Source: Inquilinus ginsengisoli_B
Lineage (GTDB): Bacteria; Pseudomonadota; Alphaproteobacteria; DSM-16000; Inquilinaceae
DNA length: 64,000 nt
Direction of reading: 5' to 3'
Assembly: GCF_050434925.1 (NCBI RefSeq)
Contig: NZ_JBNDJK010000001.1
Span: 5,518,001 to 5,582,000, forward strand
Positions 8,250-16,771 of this stretch are shown in pieces. Both the position numbers and the translations under genes were made by a program. Within the stretch, counting starts at the first letter, position 1. Each line of letters opens with the position of its first letter. Under the pieces are notes generated by a model. It was not told where the DNA came from, did no database searches, and was given only the letters and a program-made list of their open reading frames with translations.

Positions 8250-10721
8250 ATGACCGTATTGGCGGAAACCGCCGAACCGCTGCTACCGCCGGCCTTCGAG
8301 GGCTGGTTCCGGCACAAGGGCTGGACGCCGCACTCGCATCAGCTGGAGATGCTGCAGGCGGCGCGCGACGGCACCCATGCCCTGCTGATCGCCCCGACCG
8401 GCGGCGGCAAGACCCTGGCCGGCTTCCTGCCGACCCTGACCGAGCTGGCGGAACGGCCGCGCGAGGGGCTGCACACCCTCTACATCTCGCCGCTCAAGGC
8501 GCTGGCGGTCGACATCCACCGCAACCTGGAGCAGCCGATAGCCGAGATGCGGCTGCCGATCCGGGCCGAGACCCGCACCGGCGACACGCCGCAGGTCAAA
8601 CGCGAGCGCCAGCGCCGCCACGCGCCGCAGATCCTGATGACGACGCCGGAGAGCCTGGCGCTGCTGCTGTCCTATGGCGACGCGGACCGCATCTTCGGGG
8701 CCCTGCGCTGCATCATCGTCGACGAGTTGCACGCTTTGGCCGGCACCAAGCGCGGCGATCTGCTGGCGCTCGGCCTCGCCCGCCTGGCCACCCTCGCACC
8801 GGGGGCCCGCCGGATCGGGCTATCGGCCACGGTGGCGCATCCCGATGCGCTGGTCGCCTGGCTGTCGCCGACCGGCCACGCCGACCCGGCGCTGGTGCGC
8901 ACGGTCAAGGGGCCTCCGGGCATCAAACCCGTAGTCGAGATCCTGGAAACGGAGGGCCGCCTGCCCTGGTCCGGCCATATGGGCACCTATGCTGCCGCCG
9001 AGCTGTATGAGCGCATCCGCAAGGCCGGCACCACGCTGCTGTTCGTCAACACCCGGGCGCAGGCCGAGCTGGTGTTCCAGGCGCTGTGGCGGGTGAATGA
9101 CGACGTGCTGCCGATCGCGCTGCATCACGGCAGCCTGGCGGCGGAGCAGCGACGCAAGGTCGAGGCGGCGATGGCGCGGGGCGAGTTGCGCGCCGTGGTC
9201 GCCACCTCCTCGCTCGATCTCGGCATCGACTGGGCGGCGGTCGACCTGGTGATCCAGATCGGCGCGCCGAAAGGCGCCAGCCGGCTGCTGCAGCGCATCG
9301 GCCGGTCGAACCACCGCTTCGACGTGCCTTCGGTGGCGCTGCTGGTTCCGGCCAACCGGTTCGAGGTTCTGGAATGCCAGGCCGCCTCCGACGCCGTCGA
9401 GGCGATGACGCTGGACGGCGACCCGCCGGCCCCCGGCACGTTCGACACGCTGGCGCAGCACCTGCTGGGTTGTGCCTGCTCCGCCCCCTTCGACGCGAAG
9501 GCGCTATTCGCTGAGGTGCGGCGGGCGGCGCCTTATGCCGCACTGCCGAAGCGCGATTTCGACGATGTCCTGGATTTCGTCGCCCATGGCGGCTACGCCC
9601 TGCGCGGCTACGACCGTTTCCATCGGCTGAAGCAGGATGCCGAGGGTCGCTGGAAGGTGGCCAGCGCCGTGGTCGCCCGACAGTACCGGATGAATGTCGG
9701 CACCATCGTCGAGCAGGAGACGCTGAAGGTCCGGCTCGGCGGCGGCTTCGGCAAGGTGCTGGGCGAGGTCGAGGAGTATTTTGCCCAAGGCCTGGTGGCA
9801 GGCGACACCTTCATGTTCGCCGGCCAGCTGCTGCGCTTCGAAGGCATCCGCGAGATGGCGGTGATCGCCAGCCGCGCCGCCACGGGCGAGCCGAAGGTGC
9901 CGGCCTTCGCGGGGGGCCGCATGCCGCTGACCACCCACCTGGCCGACCGGGTGCGCCGCCTGCTGTCGACCCCCACCCATTGGCCCCGGCTGCCGGACGA
10001 CGTGCGCGAATGGCTGGAGCTGCAGCGCGACCGCTCCGGCCTGCCCGGGCCGGGCGAGCTGATGATCGAGACCTTCCCGCGCGGCGGCCGGCACTACATG
10101 GTGGCATACTGCTTCGAAGGACGGCAGGCGCACCAGACGCTGGGCATGCTGCTGACCAAGCGGATGGAGCGGGCCGGGCTGGGGCCGATCGGCTTCGTCG
10201 CCACCGACTATGTGCTGGCGACCTGGAGCCTGCACCCGGTGATCGACCCGGCGCCACTGTTAAGCGAGGACATGCTGGGCGACGACCTGGAGGCCTGGAT
10301 GGGCGATTCCAGCCTGCTGCGCCGCACCTTCCGCAACGTCGCCATCATCGCCGGGCTGATCGAGCGCCGGTCCCCCGGCGTGAAGAAGACCGGGCGCCAG
10401 GTCACGGTCAGCGCCGACCTGATCTACGACGTGCTGCGCCGGCACCAGCCGGACCATGTGCTGCTGCGAGCCACCCGGGCGGATGCGGCGCGCGGCCTGG
10501 TGGACGTCGCCCGCGTCGCCCTGTCGCTGAAGCGGGCCCGGCGCAAGCTGACCCACCGCGCTCTCGACCGCGTTTCCCCCCTCGCCGTCCCGGTGCTGCT
10601 CGAGATCGGACGCGTCAGCGTTGCCGCCGGTGCGATCGATGCGATGCTGGAGGAGGCCGCCGCCGAGATGATCGCCGAAGCCCAGCCGAAGCGGAGCGAA
10701 CGCGGCCGTAAGCGGGCGTGA
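8250..10721 (+). CDS. Ligase-associated Lhr-like DEXH-box helicase
   Basis: An 823-residue superfamily 2 helicase of the ligase-associated DNA damage response type. Walker A is APTGGGKT (residues 48-55), the DEXH motif is VDELHALAGTKRGD near residue 158, the helicase C domain carries TSSLDLGIDWAAVD and QRIGRSNHR, and the winged-helix and Lhr C-terminal domains follow. The family is normally encoded beside an ATP-dependent ligase, a beta-lactamase-fold exonuclease and the phosphoesterase PdeM. Here only PdeM is in the window, 6.7 kb downstream. Expected to act in cytosolic DNA repair. Confidence 0.92.
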   Translation: MTVLAETAEPLLPPAFEGWFRHKGWTPHSHQLEMLQAARDGTHALLIAPTGGGKTLAGFLPTLTELAERPREGLHTLYISPLKALAVDIHRNLEQPIAEMRLPIRAETRTGDTPQVKRERQRRHAPQILMTTPESLALLLSYGDADRIFGALRCIIVDELHALAGTKRGDLLALGLARLATLAPGARRIGLSATVAHPDALVAWLSPTGHADPALVRTVKGPPGIKPVVEILETEGRLPWSGHMGTYAAAELYERIRKAGTTLLFVNTRAQAELVFQALWRVNDDVLPIALHHGSLAAEQRRKVEAAMARGELRAVVATSSLDLGIDWAAVDLVIQIGAPKGASRLLQRIGRSNHRFDVPSVALLVPANRFEVLECQAASDAVEAMTLDGDPPAPGTFDTLAQHLLGCACSAPFDAKALFAEVRRAAPYAALPKRDFDDVLDFVAHGGYALRGYDRFHRLKQDAEGRWKVASAVVARQYRMNVGTIVEQETLKVRLGGGFGKVLGEVEEYFAQGLVAGDTFMFAGQLLRFEGIREMAVIASRAATGEPKVPAFAGGRMPLTTHLADRVRRLLSTPTHWPRLPDDVREWLELQRDRSGLPGPGELMIETFPRGGRHYMVAYCFEGRQAHQTLGMLLTKRMERAGLGPIGFVATDYVLATWSLHPVIDPAPLLSEDMLGDDLEAWMGDSSLLRRTFRNVAIIAGLIERRSPGVKKTGRQVTVSADLIYDVLRRHQPDHVLLRATRADAARGLVDVARVALSLKRARRKLTHRALDRVSPLAVPVLLEIGRVSVAAGAIDAMLEEAAAEMIAEAQPKRSERGRKRA

Positions 10722-10755
10722 TCAGTGGCAAGGCCCAACCGTGAGGAGTAGCCGG

Positions 10756-10938
10756 ATGAACACGAACGAAGTCACCATCACCTTGTCCAACGCCGAAGCA
10801 CTGGTTCTGTTCGAATGGCTGGCTAGCGCCGACGACGCCGGGCTATTGCCTATCAATCACGCGGCGGAGCAGATCGCTCTGTGGAGGCTTGAAGGCCAAC
10901 TTGAAAAGAAGATCGACTGCCTGTTCTCGCAAGATTAG
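10756..10938 (+). CDS. Small conserved hypothetical protein
   Basis: A 60-residue acidic cytosolic protein beginning MNTNEVTITLSNAEALVLFEWLA. The pattern of a short beta strand followed by two helices (LSNAEALVLFEWL and AEQIALWRLEGQLEKK) resembles a widespread small bacterial protein without assigned function. GAGGAG at 10743-10748 places the start at the ATG at 10756 rather than the GTG at 10741. It lies 34 bp after the helicase gene and could be its last cistron. Confidence 0.6.
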   Translation: MNTNEVTITLSNAEALVLFEWLASADDAGLLPINHAAEQIALWRLEGQLEKKIDCLFSQD

Positions 10939-11158
10939 GGCGAACGGCTGGAAGATGCTCGCCGGACTCTTCACCAACCATGATCGAGAAGCTACCCGCT
11001 CGATCCGGATTCGCCGGGACCGGTCCGCACGGCGGATTCGCGGACCGGCGATGGCGGAGGATGCGGAGCTACAGGATCGCCCGCACCCGCGACCGACATC
11101 GTTTGTCGCCCCGCCCCGGCTTTGCTAAAATTGCATCTTTCGGGGCGAGGACAGGCCC
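10939..11158. other. Intergenic stretch without recognised features
   Basis: This 220-bp gap separates the small protein from the cyclase gene. I see no convincing ORF. An AT-richer patch at 11121-11138 (TTTGCTAAAATTGCATC) may hold the cyclase promoter, but no good -35/-10 pair is visible. Confidence 0.4.
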
Positions 11159-12910
11159 ATGGAACGGCCGGAGGTCCAGCGCAGGCTGGCCGCGATCCTG
11201 GCGGCGGACATGGTCGGCTACAGCCGGCTGATGGAAGCCGACGAGTCCGGCACCCTGGCGCGGCTGAAGACCCATCGGCTCGAGCTGATCGACCCGGCGA
11301 TCGCCAAGGCCCGCGGCAGCATCGTCAAGACCACGGGCGACGGAATGCTGGTCGAGTTCGCCAGCATCGTCGATGCCCTGACCTGTGCCGCGGAGATCCA
11401 GCGCCGCATGGCCCGGCGCAACGCCGACGTCTCGCCGGCGCGCTGGATCCAGTTCCGCATCGGCATCAATCTCGGCGACGTGATCGTCGAGGACGGCGAC
11501 CTGTTCGGCGACGGCGTCAACGTGGCGGCGCGGCTGGAGGCGCTGGCGGAGCCGGGCGGGATCTGCGTGTCGGGCGCGGTGCGCGACCAGGTCGGCGACC
11601 GGCTCGACATCGGCTTCGACGATCTCGGCGAGCAGGCGGTCAAGAACATCTCCCGGCCGATCCGCGTCTACCGGGTCCGGCTCGACACGGTGGCGCAAGC
11701 CCCGCCTGATGTCATCGCCAGCGCTCCCGTCCCGACCAAGCCTTCCATCGTCGTGCTGCCCTTCGCCAATATGAGCGGCGAGCCGGAGCAGGAGTTCTTC
11801 GCCGACGGATTGACCGAGGACATCATCACCGAGCTGTCGCGCTTCCACGAGCTCTTGGTGATCTCGCGCAACTCCGCCTTCGTGCACAAGGGCAAGGCGG
11901 TGAAGGTGCAGGACGTCGCCCGCGAATTCGGCGTCCATTACGTGGTCGAAGGCAGTGTCCGCAAGGCCGGCGGCCGGGTGCGGGTCACGGTGCAGCTGAT
12001 CGACGCCGAGACCGACCGGCACATCTGGGCCGAGCGCTACGACCGCGACCTGGCCGACATCTTCGCCATCCAGGACGAGGTCACGTCGGCGATCGCCGCC
12101 ACCCTGCCCGGCCGGGTCGAAGCCGCGGCGCGCGACCGGGCGAAGCGGAAGACCACGGACAATCTGGAAGCCTATGAGTGCCTGCTGGCCGGCAAGATCC
12201 TGCACCACCGGTCGACGCGCGACGACAATGCCCAGGCGCTGGCGATGCTCGACCGCGCCATCACGCTCGACCCGAAATACGCCCACGCCCATGCCTGGCG
12301 GGCCTGCGTGCTGGGCCAGGGCTGGGTCAATGGCTGGTGCGCCGACCGTGACGCCACTTGGGACGCCGTGGTCGGCGAGCTCGAAATCGCCATCGCCCTC
12401 GACGACAATGACGCCGATGTCCACCGCATCCTGTCCGCGGTCGCCCTGGCGCGGGACGAGTTCGACAAATCCATGTACCACCAGGAACGGGCGATCGCCT
12501 CGAACCCGAATTACGACCTGATCGTGGTGCAGCAGGGCGAGCTCCTGACCTGGCTCGGCCGGCCGGAGGAAGGCATCGACTGGATCCGCAAGGCGATGCG
12601 GCTCAACCCGCATCACCCGGAGCGGTTCTGGAGCCATCTCGGCCGCGCCCATTACACCGCTCAGCGCTATGCCGAGGCGGTGGAGGCCTACAGCCACATC
12701 ACCAAGCCCGACCACACCCACCACGCCTTCCTCGCCGCCGCGCTGGCCTGGATGGGCGACGCCACCGCCGCCGGCGCCCATGCCCAGGCGGTGCTGCGGA
12801 TCGATCCGGCCTTCACGGCGGAGGCGTTCCTGGCGACCCTGCACTACAAGCGCGACGAGGACCGCGCCCATTGCCGCGACGGCCTGCTCAAGGCCGGGCT
12901 GCCCGCCTAG
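11159..12910 (+). CDS. Class III adenylate/guanylate cyclase with TolB-like and TPR domains
   Basis: A 583-residue signalling protein. Residues 8-180 form a class III nucleotidyl cyclase domain: LAADMVGYSRLM carries the first metal-binding Asp and KTTGDGMLVEF the second. Residues about 195-325 match the TolB-like amphipathic segment seen in many rhizobial cyclases (VVLPFANMSGEPEQEFFADG, VEGSVRKAGGRVRVTVQLID). The rest is tetratricopeptide-like helical repeats. No membrane segment is seen, so it is probably soluble. It would make cAMP or cGMP in response to an unknown partner bound by the repeats. Confidence 0.88.
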   Translation: MERPEVQRRLAAILAADMVGYSRLMEADESGTLARLKTHRLELIDPAIAKARGSIVKTTGDGMLVEFASIVDALTCAAEIQRRMARRNADVSPARWIQFRIGINLGDVIVEDGDLFGDGVNVAARLEALAEPGGICVSGAVRDQVGDRLDIGFDDLGEQAVKNISRPIRVYRVRLDTVAQAPPDVIASAPVPTKPSIVVLPFANMSGEPEQEFFADGLTEDIITELSRFHELLVISRNSAFVHKGKAVKVQDVAREFGVHYVVEGSVRKAGGRVRVTVQLIDAETDRHIWAERYDRDLADIFAIQDEVTSAIAATLPGRVEAAARDRAKRKTTDNLEAYECLLAGKILHHRSTRDDNAQALAMLDRAITLDPKYAHAHAWRACVLGQGWVNGWCADRDATWDAVVGELEIAIALDDNDADVHRILSAVALARDEFDKSMYHQERAIASNPNYDLIVVQQGELLTWLGRPEEGIDWIRKAMRLNPHHPERFWSHLGRAHYTAQRYAEAVEAYSHITKPDHTHHAFLAAALAWMGDATAAGAHAQAVLRIDPAFTAEAFLATLHYKRDEDRAHCRDGLLKAGLPA

Positions 12911-13682
12911 CTCCCGCTGCAGAATTCGCTCGGGGTGAAAACCCGTATGTCGCTCACCGGCGCTCCGCGCTTCACCACATATTCGGAGATCCCGCTGTGG
13001 TCCTTCGAGGCGGGGTTCCAGTTGTAGGTCCACCCCATGCCGGTGAAGGGATAGCCGGGTGTCGGAAAATCCGCGACATACGAGTTCCACATCTGGCCGA
13101 AGACGAAGAGCTGCGTCTCCTCGACCGCCCGCCGTTCCTGCGGCGACGAAAATTGCGTCGGCAGGGCGAAGGGGCACTGGGTCGTGCTGATATCCGGTCC
13201 GCTGGCGCATGGCCGGAAGACGTGTTCCGGGGCGACGCTGAACTGCACGAGCTCCCACTCGCCCCCCGCCGGCGGCATGCCGAGCAGTTGTTCGAGCGCC
13301 AGCACCGGATCCTGCGCGCCCTTGCATGCCGGCCGCGATTCCGACGGCAGCGACACCCACGTCGCCGACAGCACCTTGCCCGTGCGGTCGGCATTCCGGC
13401 TGAGCCGGAGAACGCCTTTAGACGGCACGAGAGCATCTGACGGTTCGACGGGATCGTCCGTCTTGGTGGTCAGCGTGACGACCGTGACCCGCCGCAACCC
13501 TGCATCGATCGGCGTCAGCCTGCGCTGGAAGGAAGGCCGTTTGACGGCAGAATCATAGATGGCCTCCCGTAGAGCTGAGCGAGATCCTCGCTCTCGCCGG
13601 TCATGGGCTGCGCGCAAGCGGCCAAGCTTGCGAGGACGATCGCCCCGATTGCGGCCCGGGCCGCACTTGCCAATCCCGTCAT
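12907..13682 (-). pseudogene. Lipoprotein gene interrupted by a frameshift
   Basis: The 5' part, from the ATG at 13682, encodes a textbook lipoprotein signal (AIGAIVLASLAACAQP, lipobox LAAC) and continues to about AQLYGRPSM. The following 200 residues, from REAIYDSAVKRPSF to the stop at 12907, are in another frame of the same strand. A single missing base near 13558-13575 would join them into one protein of about 258 residues. Alternatives are a -1 programmed frameshift, a sequence error, or an independent downstream ORF starting at 13617. The mature protein matches no family I know. It converges on the cyclase gene with a 4-bp overlap. Confidence 0.6.
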
Positions 13683-13877
13683 GAAATATCCCCTATTATG
13701 ATCATGAAAATCCAGGCGGTGCCCCGGCCGCGAAACGGCGGTCGGCTTTCGGCCACGCGACGCGTCTTCACGGCGGCGCCGAACAGGAACCCTAGCAGAG
13801 AAGGGCATGGCTCGCAGTCTCACTCGGCGGATGATCGTCCTGCCGGGACGCACCATGCACCGCGGTCACGAGATGTG

Positions 13878-13897
13878 TCCTGCCGGCGCCGGCAGGA
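13878..13897. promoter_or_regulatory. Perfect 20-bp palindrome, candidate operator
   Basis: TCCTGCCGGCGCCGGCAGGA is an exact palindrome with no spacer. It lies 41 bp before the start of the next plus-strand gene pair and about 195 bp upstream of the lipoprotein gene on the other strand, in a 256-bp divergent intergenic region that otherwise looks empty. It could bind a dimeric repressor; GC-rich palindromes also arise by chance in such genomes. Confidence 0.35.
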
Positions 13898-13938
13898 TTC
13901 GCTAGGATCGATCCGCAGAGCGGAATCGGGGAGATGTG

Positions 13939-14553
13939 ATGGCGGAGGATGCGGACGGACGGGATCGTCCGGCCCGTGCCAAGGCGGCGCTGGCGATCGA
14001 CGCTTCGCCTGCCAGCCGGGCGCGGATCGAGTCCGGCTATGAGGCGCTGTGCGTCGACCTGGTCAGCGAATGGGTGCTCGGCGAGCGTCGCCATGAGACC
14101 CAGGGACAGCAGGCCGAGGCCTGGATCGCCCGCTTCTACGACACGGTGCACAGCGACGAGCAGCCGGACGCCAACCGGATCTATGCCCGCTACCAGCTCG
14201 GCCTGCCGCGGGCGCAATACCTGGCGCGGCTGCTGCGCGCACGCCGCACCGCGCAGTGGCGGGCCGCCGCCCGGGCCGAGCTGCGCCAGGTGCTGGAGCG
14301 CGCCGAGCCCGACGCCCGCGCCGCCGCAGAGGCCGGTCGGGCCCAGGTGCAGCGCTTCGAGCTGAGCCTGTCGCGCGGCGGCTATGACGAGCTCGTCACC
14401 CTTTACGACACGGTCGCGGCGGCGATCACCAAGGGCGACCGGCCCGCGCCGCCAGCGAAGAAGCCCTCCTCGCCCACCCTGACCTGGTTCTCGATCACGG
14501 CGGAGACGATCCTGGCCCTGCTCGACGCGCTGCGCCGGGAGGGCCGGCCATGA
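13939..14553 (+). CDS. Hypothetical cytosolic protein
   Basis: A 204-residue, arginine- and alanine-rich, mainly helical protein with no membrane segment until a weakly hydrophobic C-terminal stretch (WFSITAETILALLDAL). No family is recognised. The ATG at 13939 is preferred to the GTG three bases earlier. Its last four bases overlap the start of the next gene (ATGA), so the two are very likely translated together, and the downstream membrane protein is its probable partner. Confidence 0.6.
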   Translation: MAEDADGRDRPARAKAALAIDASPASRARIESGYEALCVDLVSEWVLGERRHETQGQQAEAWIARFYDTVHSDEQPDANRIYARYQLGLPRAQYLARLLRARRTAQWRAAARAELRQVLERAEPDARAAAEAGRAQVQRFELSLSRGGYDELVTLYDTVAAAITKGDRPAPPAKKPSSPTLTWFSITAETILALLDALRREGRP

Positions 14554-14981
14554 CCAACCCACTGTCGCTGCTCAGCCCGCTGCTGACCCTGGCCGGCCTG
14601 GTCGGCAGCTTCTTCTACATCCAGCTCAGCCAGTGGCTGCGCGACCTGCTGGCGCTGCGCCAGAAGATCGAGCTGAACCGCTTCGCCGGCGACGAGGCGC
14701 AGAAGCGCGCCATCGTCGAATGCCGGATCGAGTACCGGCGGCTGGCGACCTGGCACACCTATGCCGTCAATCTCAGCGTCATCGGCTTCGTGCTGTTCAT
14801 CCTGGTGCTGGGGCTGCTGATGATGCGCCCGGCCGCCGCCGACCCGATGTACGACTATCTGGCGACCGCGCTCTGGGTCTTCCTGGTCCTGTTCGTCGGG
14901 CTGGCCTCCGGGCTGTTCTGGCTCGGCCACCGCAAGGCGAAGGAGATCGGGGCGATCCTGGAGCCAAAGCCGAAGGTCTGA
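14550..14981 (+). CDS. Hypothetical membrane protein
   Basis: A 143-residue protein with three predicted membrane segments (about residues 8-26, 75-95 and 107-130) and a charged cytoplasmic helix (RQKIELNRFAGDEAQKRAIVECRIEYRR) between the first two. The C-terminus is lysine-rich. It overlaps the preceding hypothetical gene by four bases. The pair could form a small membrane complex; nothing in the sequence identifies a substrate. Confidence 0.6.
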   Translation: MTNPLSLLSPLLTLAGLVGSFFYIQLSQWLRDLLALRQKIELNRFAGDEAQKRAIVECRIEYRRLATWHTYAVNLSVIGFVLFILVLGLLMMRPAAADPMYDYLATALWVFLVLFVGLASGLFWLGHRKAKEIGAILEPKPKV

Positions 14982-14996
14982 TTCCGCGCGCGGCCG

Positions 14997-15452
14997 TCAG
15001 GGCTCCCGGCCGCCGAGCAGCCCGAAACCGATCGCCGGCGGCTGGATCTTCGCGCGGTCCTCTGCCGGCGTCTCCGCCAGGCTGGCGGCGAGGGCGGATT
15101 GCAGCAGCGCCTGCAGCGCCCCGGTCCTGGTCCGGACCTCGGTCATCGCGCCCTCCAGCGCGCCGCGGTCCAGCGGATCGGCCTGCATCACGGCGAACAT
15201 GCGCTGTCGCGCCTCGCGCAGGCCGCCAACCGCTGCCCGCAGCCCCGCCCGGTCCTGCAACAGCCGGCGCAGCACGTCCCGCCGCACCTCCGGCGGATAG
15301 GCCCGCATCACCGAAGCGGCCGTCGTCTCGACGCGGCGCTCGAACCAGCGGCCGGCCAGCCAGGCGCCGCCCAGGAACAGGTTGAGACACAGCGACGCTG
15401 TCAAGGCGACGGCGAGGATCAGCGCGGTTCGCCGCCGCGGTGCCGCGGTCAC
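14997..15452 (-). CDS. Periplasmic heavy-metal-sensor-like protein
   Basis: A 151-residue protein with an N-terminal membrane anchor (residues 9-28) and a periplasmic, arginine-rich helical domain of the Spy/CpxP/CnrX fold: RRDVLRRLLQDRAGLRAAVGGLREARQRMFAVMQADPLDRGALEGAM matches that helical-hairpin pattern in short segments. In known systems such as CnrX-CnrY-CnrH this protein senses metal and releases a sigma factor from its membrane anti-sigma. It is the last gene of a five-gene unit and overlaps the anti-sigma-like gene by 4 bp. The ligand is unknown; few metal-binding His or Cys residues are visible. Confidence 0.75.
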   Translation of the reverse strand: MTAAPRRRTALILAVALTASLCLNLFLGGAWLAGRWFERRVETTAASVMRAYPPEVRRDVLRRLLQDRAGLRAAVGGLREARQRMFAVMQADPLDRGALEGAMTEVRTRTGALQALLQSALAASLAETPAEDRAKIQPPAIGFGLLGGREP

Positions 15453-15856
15453 AGCAGGCCTCCGATGTCGCCCTGGCCGGCCACCAGCCCGAGCACCGAC
15501 AGGGCGGTGTCGAGATCGGCGCGGCCCGGCAGCGTCGCCAGCATCACCATCGCGCCGGCGGCGAGAGACAGCAGCGATGCCCCCGTGCTCGCGGCCCAGA
15601 AGCGCCAGCCGGGCCGCCAGCCCGCCTCCTCCGCTTCGACCGCCGCCAGGATCCGGCCGATCTCCGCGGCACCGAAGGGCGGGGGACGGATCGCGGCACC
15701 GATCGTGTCCTCGAACGCGGCGAACCGCGTCAGGATTTCCGCCGCCGCCGGGTCCCGGGCCATCAGCTGCCGGGCCGATTCGGCCAGTTTCTGCGGCCAG
15801 CGGTCGAGATCGGCCCCGAAACGGAGCAGCGCCTCGTCGAGTTCGGCCCTGGTCAT
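15449..15856 (-). CDS. Anti-sigma-factor-like membrane protein
   Basis: A 135-residue protein with a cytosolic helical N-terminus (MTRAELDEALLRFGADLDRWP, residues 1-20), a single membrane segment near residues 83-105 (WAASTGASLLSLAAGAMVML) and a short outer tail. This layout suits a membrane anti-sigma factor. Assignment rests mainly on position: it overlaps the sigma gene by four bases at its start and the metal-sensor-like gene by four bases at its end. No zinc-binding ZAS motif (HxxxCxxC) is present. Confidence 0.7.
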   Translation of the reverse strand: MTRAELDEALLRFGADLDRWPQKLAESARQLMARDPAAAEILTRFAAFEDTIGAAIRPPPFGAAEIGRILAAVEAEEAGWRPGWRFWAASTGASLLSLAAGAMVMLATLPGRADLDTALSVLGLVAGQGDIGGLL

Positions 15857-16428
15857 GATCCCATCTCCTTCTTCTCGATCATGGCGCGCAGCGTCCGCCG
15901 GGCACGGACCAGAAGCTGCTCCGCCGCGCCCTCGCTGATGCCCAGGATGGATGCAATCTCGGCATTGCTCCGCCCGCCCTGGACGGCCAGCAGCAGCGCC
16001 AGGCGCTGCCGTTCCGGCAGGGTCCGGATCATCCGGGCGACCGCCGCCAGACGATCGCGGCCGGACAGCGCGGCCAAGGCGGTCGGCGCATCGTCGACCG
16101 GCTCCGGCGTCTCTCCGAAGGGCAGCCAGCGCCGCAGGCGCCGGCGCCGCGCCTGGTCGAGGCAGCGATTGGCGACGACGCGATAGAGCCAGGTCGTGAA
16201 CGCCGCCTCCCCGGACCGCCACGAATCGGGCCGCTGCCACAGCATCAGGAAGACGTCCTGCACGATGTCGTCGGCCTCCGCCGCCCGGCCGCCGAAACCC
16301 AGGGCCAAGCCCCGCACCCTGTCGCCGTGGCGGCGCATCAGGGCGGTGAAGGCGCGCCGGTCCCGGTCCGCGATGCGGGCCAGCAGATCGGCATCGGCCA
16401 AGGCTTCCTCGCCCACCCCCTCCGCCAT
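15853..16428 (-). CDS. ECF-type RNA polymerase sigma factor
   Basis: A 191-residue sigma-70 family protein with only regions 2 and 4. Region 2 is seen in AFTALMRRHGDRVRGLAL and AEADDIVQDVFLMLWQRP; region 4 is seen in LPERQRLALLLAVQGGRSN and AEIASILGISEGAAEQLLVR, a helix-turn-helix. It would redirect RNA polymerase to a small regulon when released from the anti-sigma encoded immediately downstream. It follows the small secreted-protein gene by 18 bp. Confidence 0.92.
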   Translation of the reverse strand: MAEGVGEEALADADLLARIADRDRRAFTALMRRHGDRVRGLALGFGGRAAEADDIVQDVFLMLWQRPDSWRSGEAAFTTWLYRVVANRCLDQARRRRLRRWLPFGETPEPVDDAPTALAALSGRDRLAAVARMIRTLPERQRLALLLAVQGGRSNAEIASILGISEGAAEQLLVRARRTLRAMIEKKEMGS

Positions 16429-16446
16429 GCCGCCATTCCGATATCG

Positions 16447-16749
16447 TCAGAACCGGCGCCAGACGCGGCCCACGGCAGTGCCGCGCCCCGCGGGTCCGGT
16501 GACGGTGCGGTAACCGTAGCTTCGGAAAGGCCCCTGCACCACTCCGCTGGAGCGGGACCAGGACCTGCCGCCGGGACCGGTGACGTCAATGGTGCGGCTG
16601 CAGGAATGGGCGCCGCATTGTCCGGTGATCGTCCGGGTCCCGCCATTCGGACCGGTCCGGCTCCGCGACCAGTCATCGGCGCTCACTGGCCCCGAAGCCA
16701 GGAGAAGCCCCGCCGCCATCGCGACCGCCGTCATGCCGAGCTTGATCAT
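16447..16749 (-). CDS. Small secreted repeat-rich protein
   Basis: A 100-residue protein with a signal peptide (AVAMAAGLLLASGPVSA). The mature part is basic and Ser/Gly/Arg-rich, with three degenerate repeats around TGPNGGTRTITG, VTGPGGRSWSRSSG and TGPAGRGT, and two cysteines in CGAHSC. AGGAGG lies 5 bp before the ATG at 16749 and only 2 bp before the ATG at 16752, so I use the former. Function unknown; its place between the EF-hand and sigma genes suggests a periplasmic partner or target of that system. Confidence 0.65.
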   Translation of the reverse strand: MIKLGMTAVAMAAGLLLASGPVSADDWSRSRTGPNGGTRTITGQCGAHSCSRTIDVTGPGGRSWSRSSGVVQGPFRSYGYRTVTGPAGRGTAVGRVWRRF

Positions 16750-16771
16750 CATCCCCTCCTTCCGCCCGCAA

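Noticed and set aside
11049..11080. Short similarity between 11049-11080 and the start of the gene at 13939 (GATGGCGGAGGATGCGGA)
   Set aside because: Only about 18 identical bases in repetitive GC-rich codons; too short to argue for a duplicated start.
11069..13360. Long open frame of 763 codons on the minus strand across the cyclase gene
   Set aside because: It is antisense to a clear cyclase-TolB-TPR gene and its translation is rich in Arg, Gly, Asp and His without domains; an artefact of high GC content.
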